Shown here: piece after piece, positions 36,041 through 45,931 of the stretch | How the letters are laid out: each line of letters opens with the position of its first letter | Numbering within the stretch: the first letter of the stretch is position 1 | Assembly: GCF_023806565.1 (NCBI RefSeq) | Contig: NZ_JAMTDV010000062.1 | Span: forward strand, 89,298-143,507 | Direction of reading: 5' to 3' | Origin: Accumulibacter sp. | Lineage (GTDB): Bacteria; Pseudomonadota; Gammaproteobacteria; Burkholderiales; Rhodocyclaceae | DNA: 54,210 nt | Position numbers and translations under genes: made by a program | Notes under the pieces: generated by a model | Database searches by the model: none | Told to the model about the DNA's origin: nothing | The model's input: the letters and a program-made list of their open reading frames with translations, nothing else

Positions 36041-36772
36041 CTACTGTGCGGCGCCGGGTTGGCGGACCTGGCCCGCGGGGACGTTGAGCCGGCGGCTGCG
36101 CACCAATTGATACGGGCGCAGCAGGTAGGCAAGCGAGGCGAAGCCGCTCCACACATGCACCATGCGGGTGAAGGGGAAGACCAGGAAGAGGCTCATGCCG
36201 AGGAACATGTGCAGCTTGAAGACCCAACTGACCCCGGCCAGCAGATCGGCTGCGTCACCGTGGAAGGTGACGATGGCCTGTGCCCAGCCGGCGAGCAGAA
36301 GCATCACGCTGCCGTCCAGATGCTGCGCCGAGAACGGCAGGGTGATCAGGCCGAGCGCCAGCTGCACCCAGAGCAGCGCGAGAATCATGATGTCGCTGGC
36401 TTTCGAGGTGGCGCGGATGCGCTCGTCGGTCAGCCGCCGAGCCAGCAGGATCGTCACTCCGACAAAACCCAGAGCACCCGCGATGCCACCCGAGATCATC
36501 GCCATCACCTGCTTCGATCCGGCGCTGATGAAATGCTCATAGACGGCGTGCGGCGTCAGCATTCCCAGCAGGTGACCAAAGAAGAGAAAGAGGACGCCGA
36601 TGTGGAAAAGATTGCTGCCCCAGCGCAGCTGTGCGGTACGCAGGAGTTGGGACGAGTCGCTTTTCCAGGTGTATTGGTCCCGGTCGAAACGGAGCAGGCT
36701 TCCCAGGAGAAAGACGCTCAGGCAAATGTAGGGGTAATACCCGAACAAGAAGGTATTGAGCCAGGTGCTCAT
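36041..36772 (-). CDS. narI: Respiratory nitrate reductase gamma subunit
   Basis: A 243-aa membrane cytochrome b with five predicted helices that oxidises quinol and passes electrons to NarH. Haem-ligand histidines are in LFHIGVLFLFFGHLLG (two in the second helix) and in KLHMFLGMSLFLVFPFTRMVH (fifth helix). The length is typical. Its start overlaps the narJ stop by four bases. It is part of narGHJI. Confidence 0.95.
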   Translation of the reverse strand: MSTWLNTFLFGYYPYICLSVFLLGSLLRFDRDQYTWKSDSSQLLRTAQLRWGSNLFHIGVLFLFFGHLLGMLTPHAVYEHFISAGSKQVMAMISGGIAGALGFVGVTILLARRLTDERIRATSKASDIMILALLWVQLALGLITLPFSAQHLDGSVMLLLAGWAQAIVTFHGDAADLLAGVSWVFKLHMFLGMSLFLVFPFTRMVHVWSGFASLAYLLRPYQLVRSRRLNVPAGQVRQPGAAQ

Positions 36773-37464
36773 GCTTGCACTCCTCCTGCGACAGATGTGC
36801 TGCGTACGAAATGAATGGGCTGCGCCTGCTGGGGTCGGGTCTGGCCGAGCGCCGAGCAGCCGCCGAAAACGGGCGGTTCGGCCCAGCTTGCGTCGATCGG
36901 TTCGTCGGCGACGATTGCCACGGCCTCGGCCTTCTCGCCGGCCAGCTCGATCAGCGACGCGATCACGCTGGCATACGCCGAGCGCCGCCGTTGCAGCGCC
37001 GCGAAGAGGGCGTTGAGCAGATGGACGAACTCGCAGAGCAGGGCGCGCGCTTCGCGTGGCGGCTGTGTCGACGCGAATTCGAGCACGACCGGCAGGTAAT
37101 CGGGCAACTCGCCGGGCGCGAGGTGCAGGCCCGCACTCTCGTAGGTGCGCAGCAGATCGACCATCGCCGGGCCGCGCTCGCGTGAGTCGCCATGGACGTG
37201 CTCGAACAGGTGCAGCGAGGTGGAACGCCCGCGATCGAACAGTTCCACGTATTCGGCCTCGACCTCGAGCGGCGGACGGTGCGCGATGGACTGCAGCAGC
37301 CCCTGCAATTCTGCCCGCCTGGGCGTGCCGAGAGCAGCTTCGGCGTCGAGCGCGGCAGCCATTTCGTCTACGTTCGCGCGCGTCTCCGCGTCCGGGTAGC
37401 CGAGCAGACGTGCCAGCGCGCGCAGCGTCCTGTTTGCCGTGGGGATCGTCTCGAAGAGAGCCAT
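36769..37464 (-). CDS. narJ: Nitrate reductase molybdenum cofactor assembly chaperone
   Basis: A 231-aa cytoplasmic chaperone that holds NarGH while the Mo-bis-MGD cofactor is inserted. The TorD/NarJ fold pattern includes RALARLLGYPDAETR near the start and YVELFDRGRSTSLHLFEHVHGDSRERG in the middle, the family hallmark. It lies three bases after narH and overlaps narI by four bases, as expected for co-translation. Confidence 0.94.
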   Translation of the reverse strand: MALFETIPTANRTLRALARLLGYPDAETRANVDEMAAALDAEAALGTPRRAELQGLLQSIAHRPPLEVEAEYVELFDRGRSTSLHLFEHVHGDSRERGPAMVDLLRTYESAGLHLAPGELPDYLPVVLEFASTQPPREARALLCEFVHLLNALFAALQRRRSAYASVIASLIELAGEKAEAVAIVADEPIDASWAEPPVFGGCSALGQTRPQQAQPIHFVRSTSVAGGVQA

Positions 37465-37467
37465 GAC

Positions 37468-38991
37468 TCAGATCTCCACCTTGACCGGAATGGTGCGCCG
37501 CTTGCCTGCACCGAACAGACTCGTCTGGCTGGCGCCCTCCGAGCAGCCGTTGCCAAATGAAAAGCCGCAGCCGCCGCGTACGTCGAAGGCGTTTTCGGCA
37601 TATTCGCGGTGCGTGGACGGGATGACGAAGCGGTCCTCGTAGTTGGCAATGGCCATCACCCGATACATCTCCTCGACTTCGGCCTGGGTCATCTGCACCT
37701 GCTTGAGCACCTCCAGGTTGACGCGGCCGTCGACGTGTTTGTCACGCTGATAGGCACGCATCGCCAGCATGCGTTCGAGGGCGCGCACCACGGGCGCCGT
37801 GTCGCCGGCGGTCAGCAGGTTGGCCAGGTACTTGACAGGTATGCGCAGTTGCTTGACGTCGGGGATTTCGCCGTTGCTTCCCAGGTGGCCGGCATTGGCC
37901 GCCGCGCTGATTGGCGAGAGCGGTGGGACGTACCAGACCATCGGCAGCGTACGGTATTCGGGGTGCAGCGGCAGCGCTACCTTCCAGTCGACCGCCATCT
38001 TGTAGACCGGACTGTTGCGCGCGGCGTCCATCCAGGCGTCGGGGATTCCGTCGATGCGCGCCTGCTCGATGACCTTCGGATCGTTGGGGTCGAGAAAGAT
38101 CTGCAGCTGCGCCGGGTAGAGGTTGCGATCGTGCTCACCGCTGGCCGCTTCGCCGATGCGGTCCGCGTCGTACAGCAGCACGCCCAGATAGCGGATGCGA
38201 CCGACGCAGGTTTCCGAACAGACCGTCGGTTGTCCGGATTCGATCCGCGGATAGCAGAAGATGCATTTTTCGGCCTTGCCGCTCTTCCAGTTGTAGTAGA
38301 TCTTCTTGTACGGACAGCCGGAAACGCACATCCGCCAGCCGCGGCACTTGTCCTGGTCGATCAGGACGATGCCGTCTTCCTCGCGCTTGTAGATCGAGCC
38401 CGACGGGCACGATGCCACGCACGCGGGGTTCAGGCAGTGTTCGCAAAGACGCGGCAGATACATCAGGAAGGTGTTCTCGAACTCGCCGTAGATTTCCTTC
38501 TGGATGTCGTCGAAGTTCCGGTCCTGGCCGCGCTTGCTGAACTCGCCGCCCAGGATTTCCTCCCAGTTCGGTCCCCACTCGATCTTTTCCAGGCGCTTGC
38601 CGGTGATCAGGCTGCGCGGCCGTGCGGTCGGTGCCGCCTTCATTTCCGGCGCCGAGTGCAGATGCTCGTAGTCGAAGGTGAAGGGTTCGTAGTAGTCGTC
38701 GATCTGCGGCATGTTCGGGTTGGCGAAGATGCGCATCAGCAGCTTCCACTTCGCTCCCTGGCGTGGTTCGATATTGCCGTTCGCCTTGCGTACCCAGCCG
38801 CCGTTCCAGCGATCCTGGTTTTCCCACTCCTTGGGGTAGCCGATCCCGGGTTTGCTTTCGACGTTGTTGAACCACGCGTACTCCATTCCGGGACGGCTGG
38901 TCCACACGTTCTTGCAGGTGACCGAACAGGTGTGGCAGCCGATGCACTTGTCCAGATTCAACACCATGCCGATTTGGGCGCGAACTTTCAT
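37468..38991 (-). CDS. narH: Respiratory nitrate reductase beta subunit
   Basis: A 507-aa iron-sulfur subunit that carries electrons from NarI to NarG. Cysteine clusters are visible: CIGCHTCSVTCKNVW near residue 16, CEHCLNPACVASCPSG near residue 180, CRGWRMCVSGCPYKK (Trp replaces one Cys, the known 3Fe-4S site) and KCIFCYPRIESGQPTVCSETC. The start is the ATG at 38991 (MKVRAQIGMVLNLDKC), overlapping the narG stop by four bases; 11 extra codons upstream are not conserved. Confidence 0.96.
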   Translation of the reverse strand: MKVRAQIGMVLNLDKCIGCHTCSVTCKNVWTSRPGMEYAWFNNVESKPGIGYPKEWENQDRWNGGWVRKANGNIEPRQGAKWKLLMRIFANPNMPQIDDYYEPFTFDYEHLHSAPEMKAAPTARPRSLITGKRLEKIEWGPNWEEILGGEFSKRGQDRNFDDIQKEIYGEFENTFLMYLPRLCEHCLNPACVASCPSGSIYKREEDGIVLIDQDKCRGWRMCVSGCPYKKIYYNWKSGKAEKCIFCYPRIESGQPTVCSETCVGRIRYLGVLLYDADRIGEAASGEHDRNLYPAQLQIFLDPNDPKVIEQARIDGIPDAWMDAARNSPVYKMAVDWKVALPLHPEYRTLPMVWYVPPLSPISAAANAGHLGSNGEIPDVKQLRIPVKYLANLLTAGDTAPVVRALERMLAMRAYQRDKHVDGRVNLEVLKQVQMTQAEVEEMYRVMAIANYEDRFVIPSTHREYAENAFDVRGGCGFSFGNGCSEGASQTSLFGAGKRRTIPVKVEI

Positions 38992-41900
38992 GCCTGTGCT
39001 CCTTGCGCTGGCTCGTCGAGCCAATCCACGCGGGCCATCTTGCGGACCACGACGAACTCGTCGCGATTGGTGCCGATCGTCCCGTAATAGTTGAATCCGT
39101 AGCTGAACTGGGCGTAGCCGCCGATCATGTGGGTGGGCTTGAGGACGGCGCGCGTCACCGAATTGTGGATGCCGCCGCGGACGCCGGTGATCTCGGAACC
39201 GGGGGTGTTCACGATCTTCTCCTGCGCGTGATACATCAGGACCATTCCCGGGTTGACCCGCTGACTCACCACTGCGCGGGCGGCAATGGCGCCGTTGACG
39301 TTGAACAGTTCGACCCAGTCATTGTCGACGATCCCCGCTGCCCGTGCGTCATCCTCGCTCAACCAGATGATCGGTCCGCCTCGACTGAGCGTCAGCATCA
39401 GCAGATTGTCCGTATAGGTCGAGTGTATCCCCCATTTCTGGTGCGGCGTGATGAAATTCAGCAGGATTTCCGGGTTGCCATTGCGCCGGACGCCATGGAT
39501 GCCGGCGGTGGTTTTGAGATCGACTGGCGGCCGGTAACTCGAGAAGCCTTCGCCAAAGGCGATCATCCACGGATGGTCGAGATAGAACTGCTGACGGCCG
39601 CTCAGCGTGCGCCAGGGAATCAGTTCATGCACGTTGGTGTAACCGGCGTTGTACGAAACCGTTTCGCTTTCGATGCCGCTCCAGGTCGGTGAGCTGATGA
39701 TCTTGCGTGGCTGCGCCTGGATGTCGCGGAAACGAATCTTCTCGTCCTCGCGGTACAGCGCCAGGTGGCTGTGATCGCGGCCCGTGACCTTGCCCAGTGC
39801 CCGCCACGCCTTGACGGCGACATGGCCGTTGGTCTCCGGCGCGAGTTGCAGCACCACTTCGCAGGCATCGATGTCGCTCTCGATTTTCGGCATGCCGCAG
39901 GTGACGCCCTCGGCGAGCACCACGCCGCTCAGTTCGCCGAGTTGCTTCACTTCATCCTGGGTATTCCAGGCAATGCCCTTGCCACCATTGCCGAGCCTGC
40001 CCATCAGCGGACCGAGAGCGGTGAATCGCTTATAGACATTCGGGTAGTCGCGTTCGACGACCTGCACCTGTGGCGCCGTCTTGCCGGGGATCAACTCGGT
40101 TTCGCCGCGCTTCCAGTCCTTCACGTCGAGCGCCTGCGCCAGTTCGGCGGCGGTATCGTGCATCATCGGCGTCAGCACGGCCTCCCGTTCGACGCCCAGG
40201 TGGCCGACGCAGATCTCGCTGAACTTCCTGGCGAAACCCTTGTAGATCTCCCAGTCGCTGCGCGACTGCCAAGCGGGATCCACCGCCGCCGACAAGGGAT
40301 GGATGAAGGGATGCATGTCACTGGTGTTGAGGTCGTTCTTCTCGTACCAGGTTGCGGTTGGCAGCACGATGTCCGAGTAGAGGCAGGTGGTGCTCATGCG
40401 GAAATCCAGCGTCACCAGCAGATCGAGTTTGCCCTCCGGGGCCTTCTCGTGCCAGACGACTTCCGTCGGCCTCGCCTGCTCATCGCCCAGATCCTTGCCC
40501 TGAACGCCGTTGCTGGTGCCCAGCAGGTGCTTGAGGAAGTACTCGTGTCCCTTGCCCGAGGAACCGAGCAGGTTGGAGCGCCAGACGAACAGGTTGCGTG
40601 GCCAGTTGCTGGGGTTGTCCGGATCGGTGCAACTCAGTTTCAGCGAGCCATCGGTCAATGCCCTGGCGACATAATCCCGGACCTCCAGGCCAGCCGCCTG
40701 TGCGTCGCGCACCACCTGCAACGGATTGGTCTGAAGTTGCGGCGCCGAAGGCAGCCAGCCCATGCGCTCGGCGCGCACGTTGTAGTCGATCATGCTGCCC
40801 GCGTACTTGCCCCGGTCGGCGAGAGGCGAGAGTACCTCTTCCATGCCGAGCTTTTCGTAGCGCCACTGGTCGGTGTGAGCGTAGAAGAAGCTGGTCGAAT
40901 TCATCTGGCGTGGCGGGCGGATCCAGTCGAGCGCAAAGGCCAGCGCGGTCCAGCCGGTTTGCGGGCGCAGTTTCTCCTGTCCGACGTAATGTGCCCAGCC
41001 ACCACCGCTCTTGCCGATGCAGCCGCACATCATCAGCAGGTTGATGATGCCGCGATAATTCATGTCGCTGTGGTACCAGTGGTTCATCGCCGCGCCGATG
41101 ATGACCATCGACTTGCCGTGCGTCCGGTCGGCGTTGTCGGCGAACTGGCGGGCGACAGTGATGACCTGGTCGCGCGGCACGCCGGTGATGCTCTCCTGCC
41201 AGGCAGGGGTATAGGGTACATTGTCGTCGTAGCTAGTGGCTGCCGCTTCGCCGGGCAGACCGCGAGCGACGCCGTAGTTGGCCACCTGCAGGTCGAACAC
41301 CGTGGCTACCAGCACTTCACGCAGACCGCCGTCCCCGGCGAGCGTCAGTCGCTGCACCGGAACCGTACGCACCAGCACGTCACTTTGCCGATTGCTCGGG
41401 AAGTGCTCGCTGTGCACGCCCCCGAAATAGGGGAACCCGACCTGCGCGCTGGCGACCGTTTCCGGCGTTCCTTCGAGCAGCGACAGCTTGAGCTTCACCT
41501 GCTCGCCAGCGACTGCCTCGCGGTCTTCGAGGTTCCACTTGCCCTGATCGCTGCGTCCTTCGCTACCCCAGCGGAAGCCGATTGAACCATTCGGCACGAC
41601 GACCTTGCCGGTCGCATCGAACGCCACGGTCTTCCATTCCGGGTTGTTGTCCTGGTCGAACTTGCCGGCGAAATCGGAGGCGCGCAGATAGCGATCGGGC
41701 ACCAGCAACTTGTCGCCAGACGGGGTGGTGTGCTCCTTGAGCATCACCAGCAGTGGCAGATCGGTGTAGCGGCGGACATAGTCGTCGAAATACTCGCTGC
41801 GCCTGTCGAAATAGAACTCCTTCAGGATCACATGCCCCATCGCCATCGCCACAGCCGCGTCGGTGCCCTGCTTGGGGTGCATCCAGAGGTCGGCGAGCTT

Positions 41901-42764
41901 GGCCACTTCGGAATAGTCCGGGGTCACCGCCACCGTCTTGGCACCCTTGTAACGCACCTCGGTGAAGAAGTGCGCGTCCGGGGTGCGCGTCTGCGGCACG
42001 TTGGAGCCCCAGGCGATGAGAAAGGTCGAGTTGTACCAGTCGGCCGATTCGGGGACGTCGGTTTGTTCGCCCCATATCTGCGGGCTGGACGGCGGCAGGT
42101 CGCAGTACCAGTCGTAGAAGCTCATGCAGACGCCGCCGATCAGGCTCAGATAGCGGCTGCCGGCAGCGTAGCTGACCATCGACATGGCGGGAATCGGCGA
42201 GAAGCCGATCACCCGATCGGGCCCGTGTTTCTTGATCGTATAAACGTTTGCCGCGGCGACGATTTCGTTGACTTCCTCCCAGCTCGAGCGCACGAAGCCA
42301 CCGAGACCGCGCACGCTCTGATACTCGCGGCGCTTGGCGTCGGACTCGACGATCGACGCCCAGGCATCCACCGGCTCGTACGCCAGGCGGGCGGCACGCC
42401 AGCTCTTGAGCAGACGGCCGCGCACCATCGGATACTTCACCCGGTTCGCACTGTAGAGGTACCAGCTATAGCTGGCGCCGCGCGCGCAGCCGCGCGGTTC
42501 GTGGTTGGGCATGTCCCAGCGGGTGCGCGGATAGTCGGTCTGCTGGGTTTCCCAGGTGACGATGCCGCCCTTGACGTAAATCTTCCATGAACACGAACCC
42601 GTGCAATTGACGCCATGCGTCGAGCGCGCGATCTTGTCGTGCGCCCAGCGATTGCGGTAGGCGTCTTCCCAGGTGCGGTCCTCGCCGGTGACCTTGCCAT
42701 GGTCGTCGGCAAAGGTCTCGCTTGGCGCAGAGAAGTAGCTCAGTCGGTCTAGAAAGTGGCTCAT
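38988..42764 (-). CDS. narG: Respiratory nitrate reductase alpha subunit
   Basis: A 1258-aa catalytic subunit with Mo-bis-MGD that reduces nitrate to nitrite at the cytoplasmic face. The N-terminal FS0 cluster motif is HGVNCTGSCSW near residue 50, with histidine as the first ligand. The Mo-binding Asp region follows with IAWGSNVPQTRTPDAHFFTE near residue 250. Later conserved blocks include HWYHSDMNYRGIINLLMMCG and LRMSTTCLYSDIVLPTATWYEK (there written with DF before RMST). Size matches E. coli NarG (1247 aa). It is preceded by two narK genes and followed by narHJI. Confidence 0.97.
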   Translation of the reverse strand: MSHFLDRLSYFSAPSETFADDHGKVTGEDRTWEDAYRNRWAHDKIARSTHGVNCTGSCSWKIYVKGGIVTWETQQTDYPRTRWDMPNHEPRGCARGASYSWYLYSANRVKYPMVRGRLLKSWRAARLAYEPVDAWASIVESDAKRREYQSVRGLGGFVRSSWEEVNEIVAAANVYTIKKHGPDRVIGFSPIPAMSMVSYAAGSRYLSLIGGVCMSFYDWYCDLPPSSPQIWGEQTDVPESADWYNSTFLIAWGSNVPQTRTPDAHFFTEVRYKGAKTVAVTPDYSEVAKLADLWMHPKQGTDAAVAMAMGHVILKEFYFDRRSEYFDDYVRRYTDLPLLVMLKEHTTPSGDKLLVPDRYLRASDFAGKFDQDNNPEWKTVAFDATGKVVVPNGSIGFRWGSEGRSDQGKWNLEDREAVAGEQVKLKLSLLEGTPETVASAQVGFPYFGGVHSEHFPSNRQSDVLVRTVPVQRLTLAGDGGLREVLVATVFDLQVANYGVARGLPGEAAATSYDDNVPYTPAWQESITGVPRDQVITVARQFADNADRTHGKSMVIIGAAMNHWYHSDMNYRGIINLLMMCGCIGKSGGGWAHYVGQEKLRPQTGWTALAFALDWIRPPRQMNSTSFFYAHTDQWRYEKLGMEEVLSPLADRGKYAGSMIDYNVRAERMGWLPSAPQLQTNPLQVVRDAQAAGLEVRDYVARALTDGSLKLSCTDPDNPSNWPRNLFVWRSNLLGSSGKGHEYFLKHLLGTSNGVQGKDLGDEQARPTEVVWHEKAPEGKLDLLVTLDFRMSTTCLYSDIVLPTATWYEKNDLNTSDMHPFIHPLSAAVDPAWQSRSDWEIYKGFARKFSEICVGHLGVEREAVLTPMMHDTAAELAQALDVKDWKRGETELIPGKTAPQVQVVERDYPNVYKRFTALGPLMGRLGNGGKGIAWNTQDEVKQLGELSGVVLAEGVTCGMPKIESDIDACEVVLQLAPETNGHVAVKAWRALGKVTGRDHSHLALYREDEKIRFRDIQAQPRKIISSPTWSGIESETVSYNAGYTNVHELIPWRTLSGRQQFYLDHPWMIAFGEGFSSYRPPVDLKTTAGIHGVRRNGNPEILLNFITPHQKWGIHSTYTDNLLMLTLSRGGPIIWLSEDDARAAGIVDNDWVELFNVNGAIAARAVVSQRVNPGMVLMYHAQEKIVNTPGSEITGVRGGIHNSVTRAVLKPTHMIGGYAQFSYGFNYYGTIGTNRDEFVVVRKMARVDWLDEPAQGAQA

Positions 42765-42797
42765 GCGGATTCCTCGGGAACGTAAGGGCCTGGCAGA

Positions 42798-44444
42798 TCA
42801 GGGATTCTTCACGTACGCGTTGGCGCGCAGGTAGAACCACCAGTTGAGCACCAGACACACGGCGTAAAACATGGAAAAACCGTACATTGCGATCTGCGGC
42901 GTGCCTGCCTTGATCTGGTCGCCGATGACAATGGGAGCGATGAAGGCGCCGTAGGCGGCGACGGCGGAAGTCCAGCCGAGTACCGGGCCGGCCTGCTGCC
43001 GATCGAAGATCACGCCGATGGTGCGGAAGGTCGAGCCGTTGCCGATGCCGCTGGCCGCGAAAAGCACGATGAACAGGCCGAGAAAGGCGGGGAAGTATTG
43101 CTCGGGGGTAGCCGAGGCATACGCCTGCATCATCACGTAGCCGACCGCGATCGAGGCGACCACCATCACCGCGGAGATGAACTGGGTGACGATCGAGCCG
43201 CCAAGCTTGTCGGAGATCCAGCCGCCGATCGGGCGCACCGCGGCCCCGACGAAAGGCCCGATCCACGCGTAGGCCAGTACAGTGGGCGCGTTCGGGTTGT
43301 TCGTGGTGTGCTGCATCACGCCGTTCGCGTCGGGCACGTGGCTGACTCCGAAGATCACCTTCATCGCCAGCGGCAAGGCCATCGAGAAGCCGATGAACGA
43401 GCCGAAGGTGACGATGTACAGCGCCGTCAGGCTCCAGGTGTGCTTGTCCTTGAAGATCGCGAACTGCCTGGCAACATTCTCCTTCATCGTGCCAAATGCC
43501 GCCAGCTTCATGATCAGCAGCGCGCTGACGATATCGAGCGGGATCGCGACCCACATGCTGATGAGGCCCAGGCCCGTGGGCTTGGGCAGGTAAAGGTAGA
43601 GGCCGAGGATCGACGGGATGAAGGCCAGCGTGTAGAGCCACGTGATCTTGGCGAACGCGACGATGGGGTTACCGGTGTCCGGCGAGACGCTCTTCAGGTT
43701 GTTCATGCCAAACCAGCAAAGAATCGACAGCGGCACCAGCGAGAGCACCCAGGCGAAGCCGGCGTTCTGGATCCAGGTCGGCGTGCTGGCCGGGATCTTG
43801 CCGAAAATCCAGCCGCTGTTCTTGAGCAGCGTCATTGGCTCGCCGCCAAAGGAGCCGAGCAGCGGCACTGTCATTACCAGTGGGATGACGATCTGCATCG
43901 TCGTCACGCCGAAGTTGCCGAGTCCGGCGTTGAGTCCGAGGGCGGTGCCCTGCAGCCGCTTCGGGAAGAAGGTGCTGATGTTCGACATCGAACTCGCGAA
44001 GTTTCCTCCGCCCACCCCGCACCACAGCGCCATCAGTTGGAAGGCCCACAGCGGCCAGTCCTTGTGCTGCAACACGATGCCGGTTCCGATCGCCGGTGCC
44101 AGCAGCATCGCGGTGGTCAGAAAGATGGTGTTGCGGCCGCCGGCCAGGCGGATCAGGAACGAGGCCGGAATGCGCATCGTCGCGCCGGCGATCCCGGAGA
44201 TTGCGGTGAGCGTGAACAGCTCGGCCTGGCTGAAGGGAAAGCCGAGATTGAGCATCTGCACCGTGATGATTCCCCACATGCCCCAGACGGCAAAACCGCA
44301 CAGCAGTGCCGGCACAGAAATCCAGAGATTGCGGTAGGCGATCCGCTTGCCGGTGTTTTCCCAGAATGCGTCGTCTTCGGGTCGCCAGTCGATGACGTCG
44401 GCCGAACTCGTGCGTACGGACGCGGCGGGCTTGGTGCTTTGCAT
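42798..44444 (-). CDS. narK: Nitrate/nitrite transporter NarK (second copy)
   Basis: A 548-aa major facilitator transporter with about twelve membrane helices and the nitrate-signature glycines in GVGGGNFASSMSNISTFFPKR and the second signature ending in AASGIGNGSTFRTIG. It is longer than the neighbouring 415-aa paralogue because of extra loop segments near residues 200-250. The ATG at 44444 has GGAG close upstream. It lies 33 bases before narG and 36 after the first narK. In related operons one copy behaves as nitrate/proton symporter and the other as nitrate/nitrite antiporter; this longer one is likely the antiporter (NarK2-like), by inference. Confidence 0.92.
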   Translation of the reverse strand: MQSTKPAASVRTSSADVIDWRPEDDAFWENTGKRIAYRNLWISVPALLCGFAVWGMWGIITVQMLNLGFPFSQAELFTLTAISGIAGATMRIPASFLIRLAGGRNTIFLTTAMLLAPAIGTGIVLQHKDWPLWAFQLMALWCGVGGGNFASSMSNISTFFPKRLQGTALGLNAGLGNFGVTTMQIVIPLVMTVPLLGSFGGEPMTLLKNSGWIFGKIPASTPTWIQNAGFAWVLSLVPLSILCWFGMNNLKSVSPDTGNPIVAFAKITWLYTLAFIPSILGLYLYLPKPTGLGLISMWVAIPLDIVSALLIMKLAAFGTMKENVARQFAIFKDKHTWSLTALYIVTFGSFIGFSMALPLAMKVIFGVSHVPDANGVMQHTTNNPNAPTVLAYAWIGPFVGAAVRPIGGWISDKLGGSIVTQFISAVMVVASIAVGYVMMQAYASATPEQYFPAFLGLFIVLFAASGIGNGSTFRTIGVIFDRQQAGPVLGWTSAVAAYGAFIAPIVIGDQIKAGTPQIAMYGFSMFYAVCLVLNWWFYLRANAYVKNP

Positions 44445-44480
44445 AAGGGCTCCGATCAAGAAAGGGAGGGCGTGCGCACG

Positions 44481-45728
44481 CTAGGAGGCTCGGCGGCTAT
44501 CGGCGCCCAGGAGATGGGTGCCGCGCACTTCGGTGTAGTACATCCATATCAGCGAAACCCAGACCACTCCGTACATCAGCATGAACGCGCTGGAACGAAT
44601 GCCGGTGAGGTCCATGATCGCGCCGAACATGATCGGCAGCACGAATCCGCCCAGTCCCCCTGCCAGTCCGACGACGCCGGAAATGACCCCGATGTTGGCC
44701 GGATATTCGTCGGAGATGTACTTGAACACCGACGCCTTGCCGAAAGCCCAGGCGATGCCGAGCAGGAACACCAAAGCGGTGAACAGGTAGACGTTGAGGC
44801 CGATATGGAACGATCTGGGACCATTGACCGTCATGATGGTGAAGTCGGTCTGCGGGTAGCTGAGAAGGAACAGGCAGATCCAGCTCAGCCACAGCACCCA
44901 CCAAGTCACGGCGTGCGCCCCGAAGCGGTCGGCAAGCCAGCCGCCGACGGCGCGCAGCACCCCGCCGGGCAACGAGAAGCAGGCGGCCAGCAGGGCGGCG
45001 TTGGTGATGGTCAGACCGAATTCGCCGACGTAGTACTGGACCATCCACAGGCTCATCGCGACATAGCCGCCAAAGACGATCGAATAGTACTGGCACAGCT
45101 TCCAGACCTTGGGATCCTTGAGCGCCACCAGCTGTTGCCGCCAGGTGATCTTCGAATCGACCAGATGCGTCGGATCGGAATGGCTGAACAGCCAGAAGAT
45201 CAGTGCGGTGGCGAGCATTGCTCCGGAATACACCTGGGGAACCGCGGTCCAGCCGAACGCGACGATCAGCGCCGGCGCGACGAACTTGTTGACCGCAGCG
45301 CCCGAGTTTCCGGCGCCGTAGACGCCCATCGCAAAACCCTGCCGTTCCTTGCTGAACCAGCGTGCGACGTATGGCGTGCCGACCGAGAACGAGCCGCCGG
45401 CCATGCCGACGAACAGGCCGAGGACCAGGAAGTGCCAGTACTCGGTGGCGTAGGAAATCAGGAAGATCGGCACGACACAGAGCATCATCAGCACGAAGAG
45501 GACGATGCGGCCGCCGTACTTGTCGGTCCACATTCCCAGGGGCACGCGGATCAGCGAGCCGGTGAGCACCGGCGTCGCCGTCAGCAGGCCGAATTCGGTG
45601 GCGTTGAGGCCGAGCGTGGTCTTGATCGGGATGCCGATCACGCCAAACATCATCCACACCATGAAACAAACCGTGAACGCCAGCGTGCTGACGATCAGCA
45701 CCGCCAGCCCTTGCCCCTGCCTGCTCAT
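44481..45728 (-). CDS. narK: Nitrate transporter NarK (first copy)
   Basis: A 415-aa major facilitator protein with about twelve helices. Signatures include VGMAGGSFSVGTPYVARWF and GLAGGLGGFVLPIMFG (the two glycine-rich nitrate signatures). The ATG at 45728 gives a normal N-terminus (MSRQGQGLAVLIVSTLAF); the frame's 28 upstream codons run through the FNR box and are not translated. It is the first gene of the denitrification block and lies 71 bases downstream of a perfect FNR-type site. Confidence 0.92.
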   Translation of the reverse strand: MSRQGQGLAVLIVSTLAFTVCFMVWMMFGVIGIPIKTTLGLNATEFGLLTATPVLTGSLIRVPLGMWTDKYGGRIVLFVLMMLCVVPIFLISYATEYWHFLVLGLFVGMAGGSFSVGTPYVARWFSKERQGFAMGVYGAGNSGAAVNKFVAPALIVAFGWTAVPQVYSGAMLATALIFWLFSHSDPTHLVDSKITWRQQLVALKDPKVWKLCQYYSIVFGGYVAMSLWMVQYYVGEFGLTITNAALLAACFSLPGGVLRAVGGWLADRFGAHAVTWWVLWLSWICLFLLSYPQTDFTIMTVNGPRSFHIGLNVYLFTALVFLLGIAWAFGKASVFKYISDEYPANIGVISGVVGLAGGLGGFVLPIMFGAIMDLTGIRSSAFMLMYGVVWVSLIWMYYTEVRGTHLLGADSRRAS

Positions 45729-45798
45729 AGAAAAGATCCCCGTCCCTGCGTGTCGATCGAAACAGGAGAAGGCTAACGCAGGACCCTGATCAGCCAAC

Positions 45799-45812
45799 TT
45801 GATGCGGATCAA
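45799..45812 (-). promoter_or_regulatory. FNR/Anr/Dnr-type box upstream of narK
   Basis: TTGATGCGGATCAA is a perfect match to TTGAT-N4-ATCAA. Its centre is 77 bases before the narK ATG, leaving room for a class II promoter (centre at -41.5) and a leader of about 36 bases. It predicts induction of the whole nar block at low oxygen or with nitrogen oxides. Confidence 0.85.
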
Positions 45813-45931
45813 GATTAGAAAAATCGCTGGTCGGGCGCTCGCCGACGAGGTAGGCGGCAGGTTTCCGGCGCCGTTTCGGTCATTCCGCGACGAGCAGGCG
45901 GGGGCGGCCGGTGCCCGTCTGCCGCTGCCGA

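Noticed and set aside
39765-41585. 606-codon frame opposite narG
   Set aside because: It is an antisense shadow of narG; no ribosome site or family signature.
43098-45776. 892-codon open frame on the plus strand opposite the narK genes
   Set aside because: It is antisense to two clear transporter genes, and its composition (Glu, Asp, Arg, His, Gln rich) is the shadow of membrane-protein codons in GC-rich DNA.
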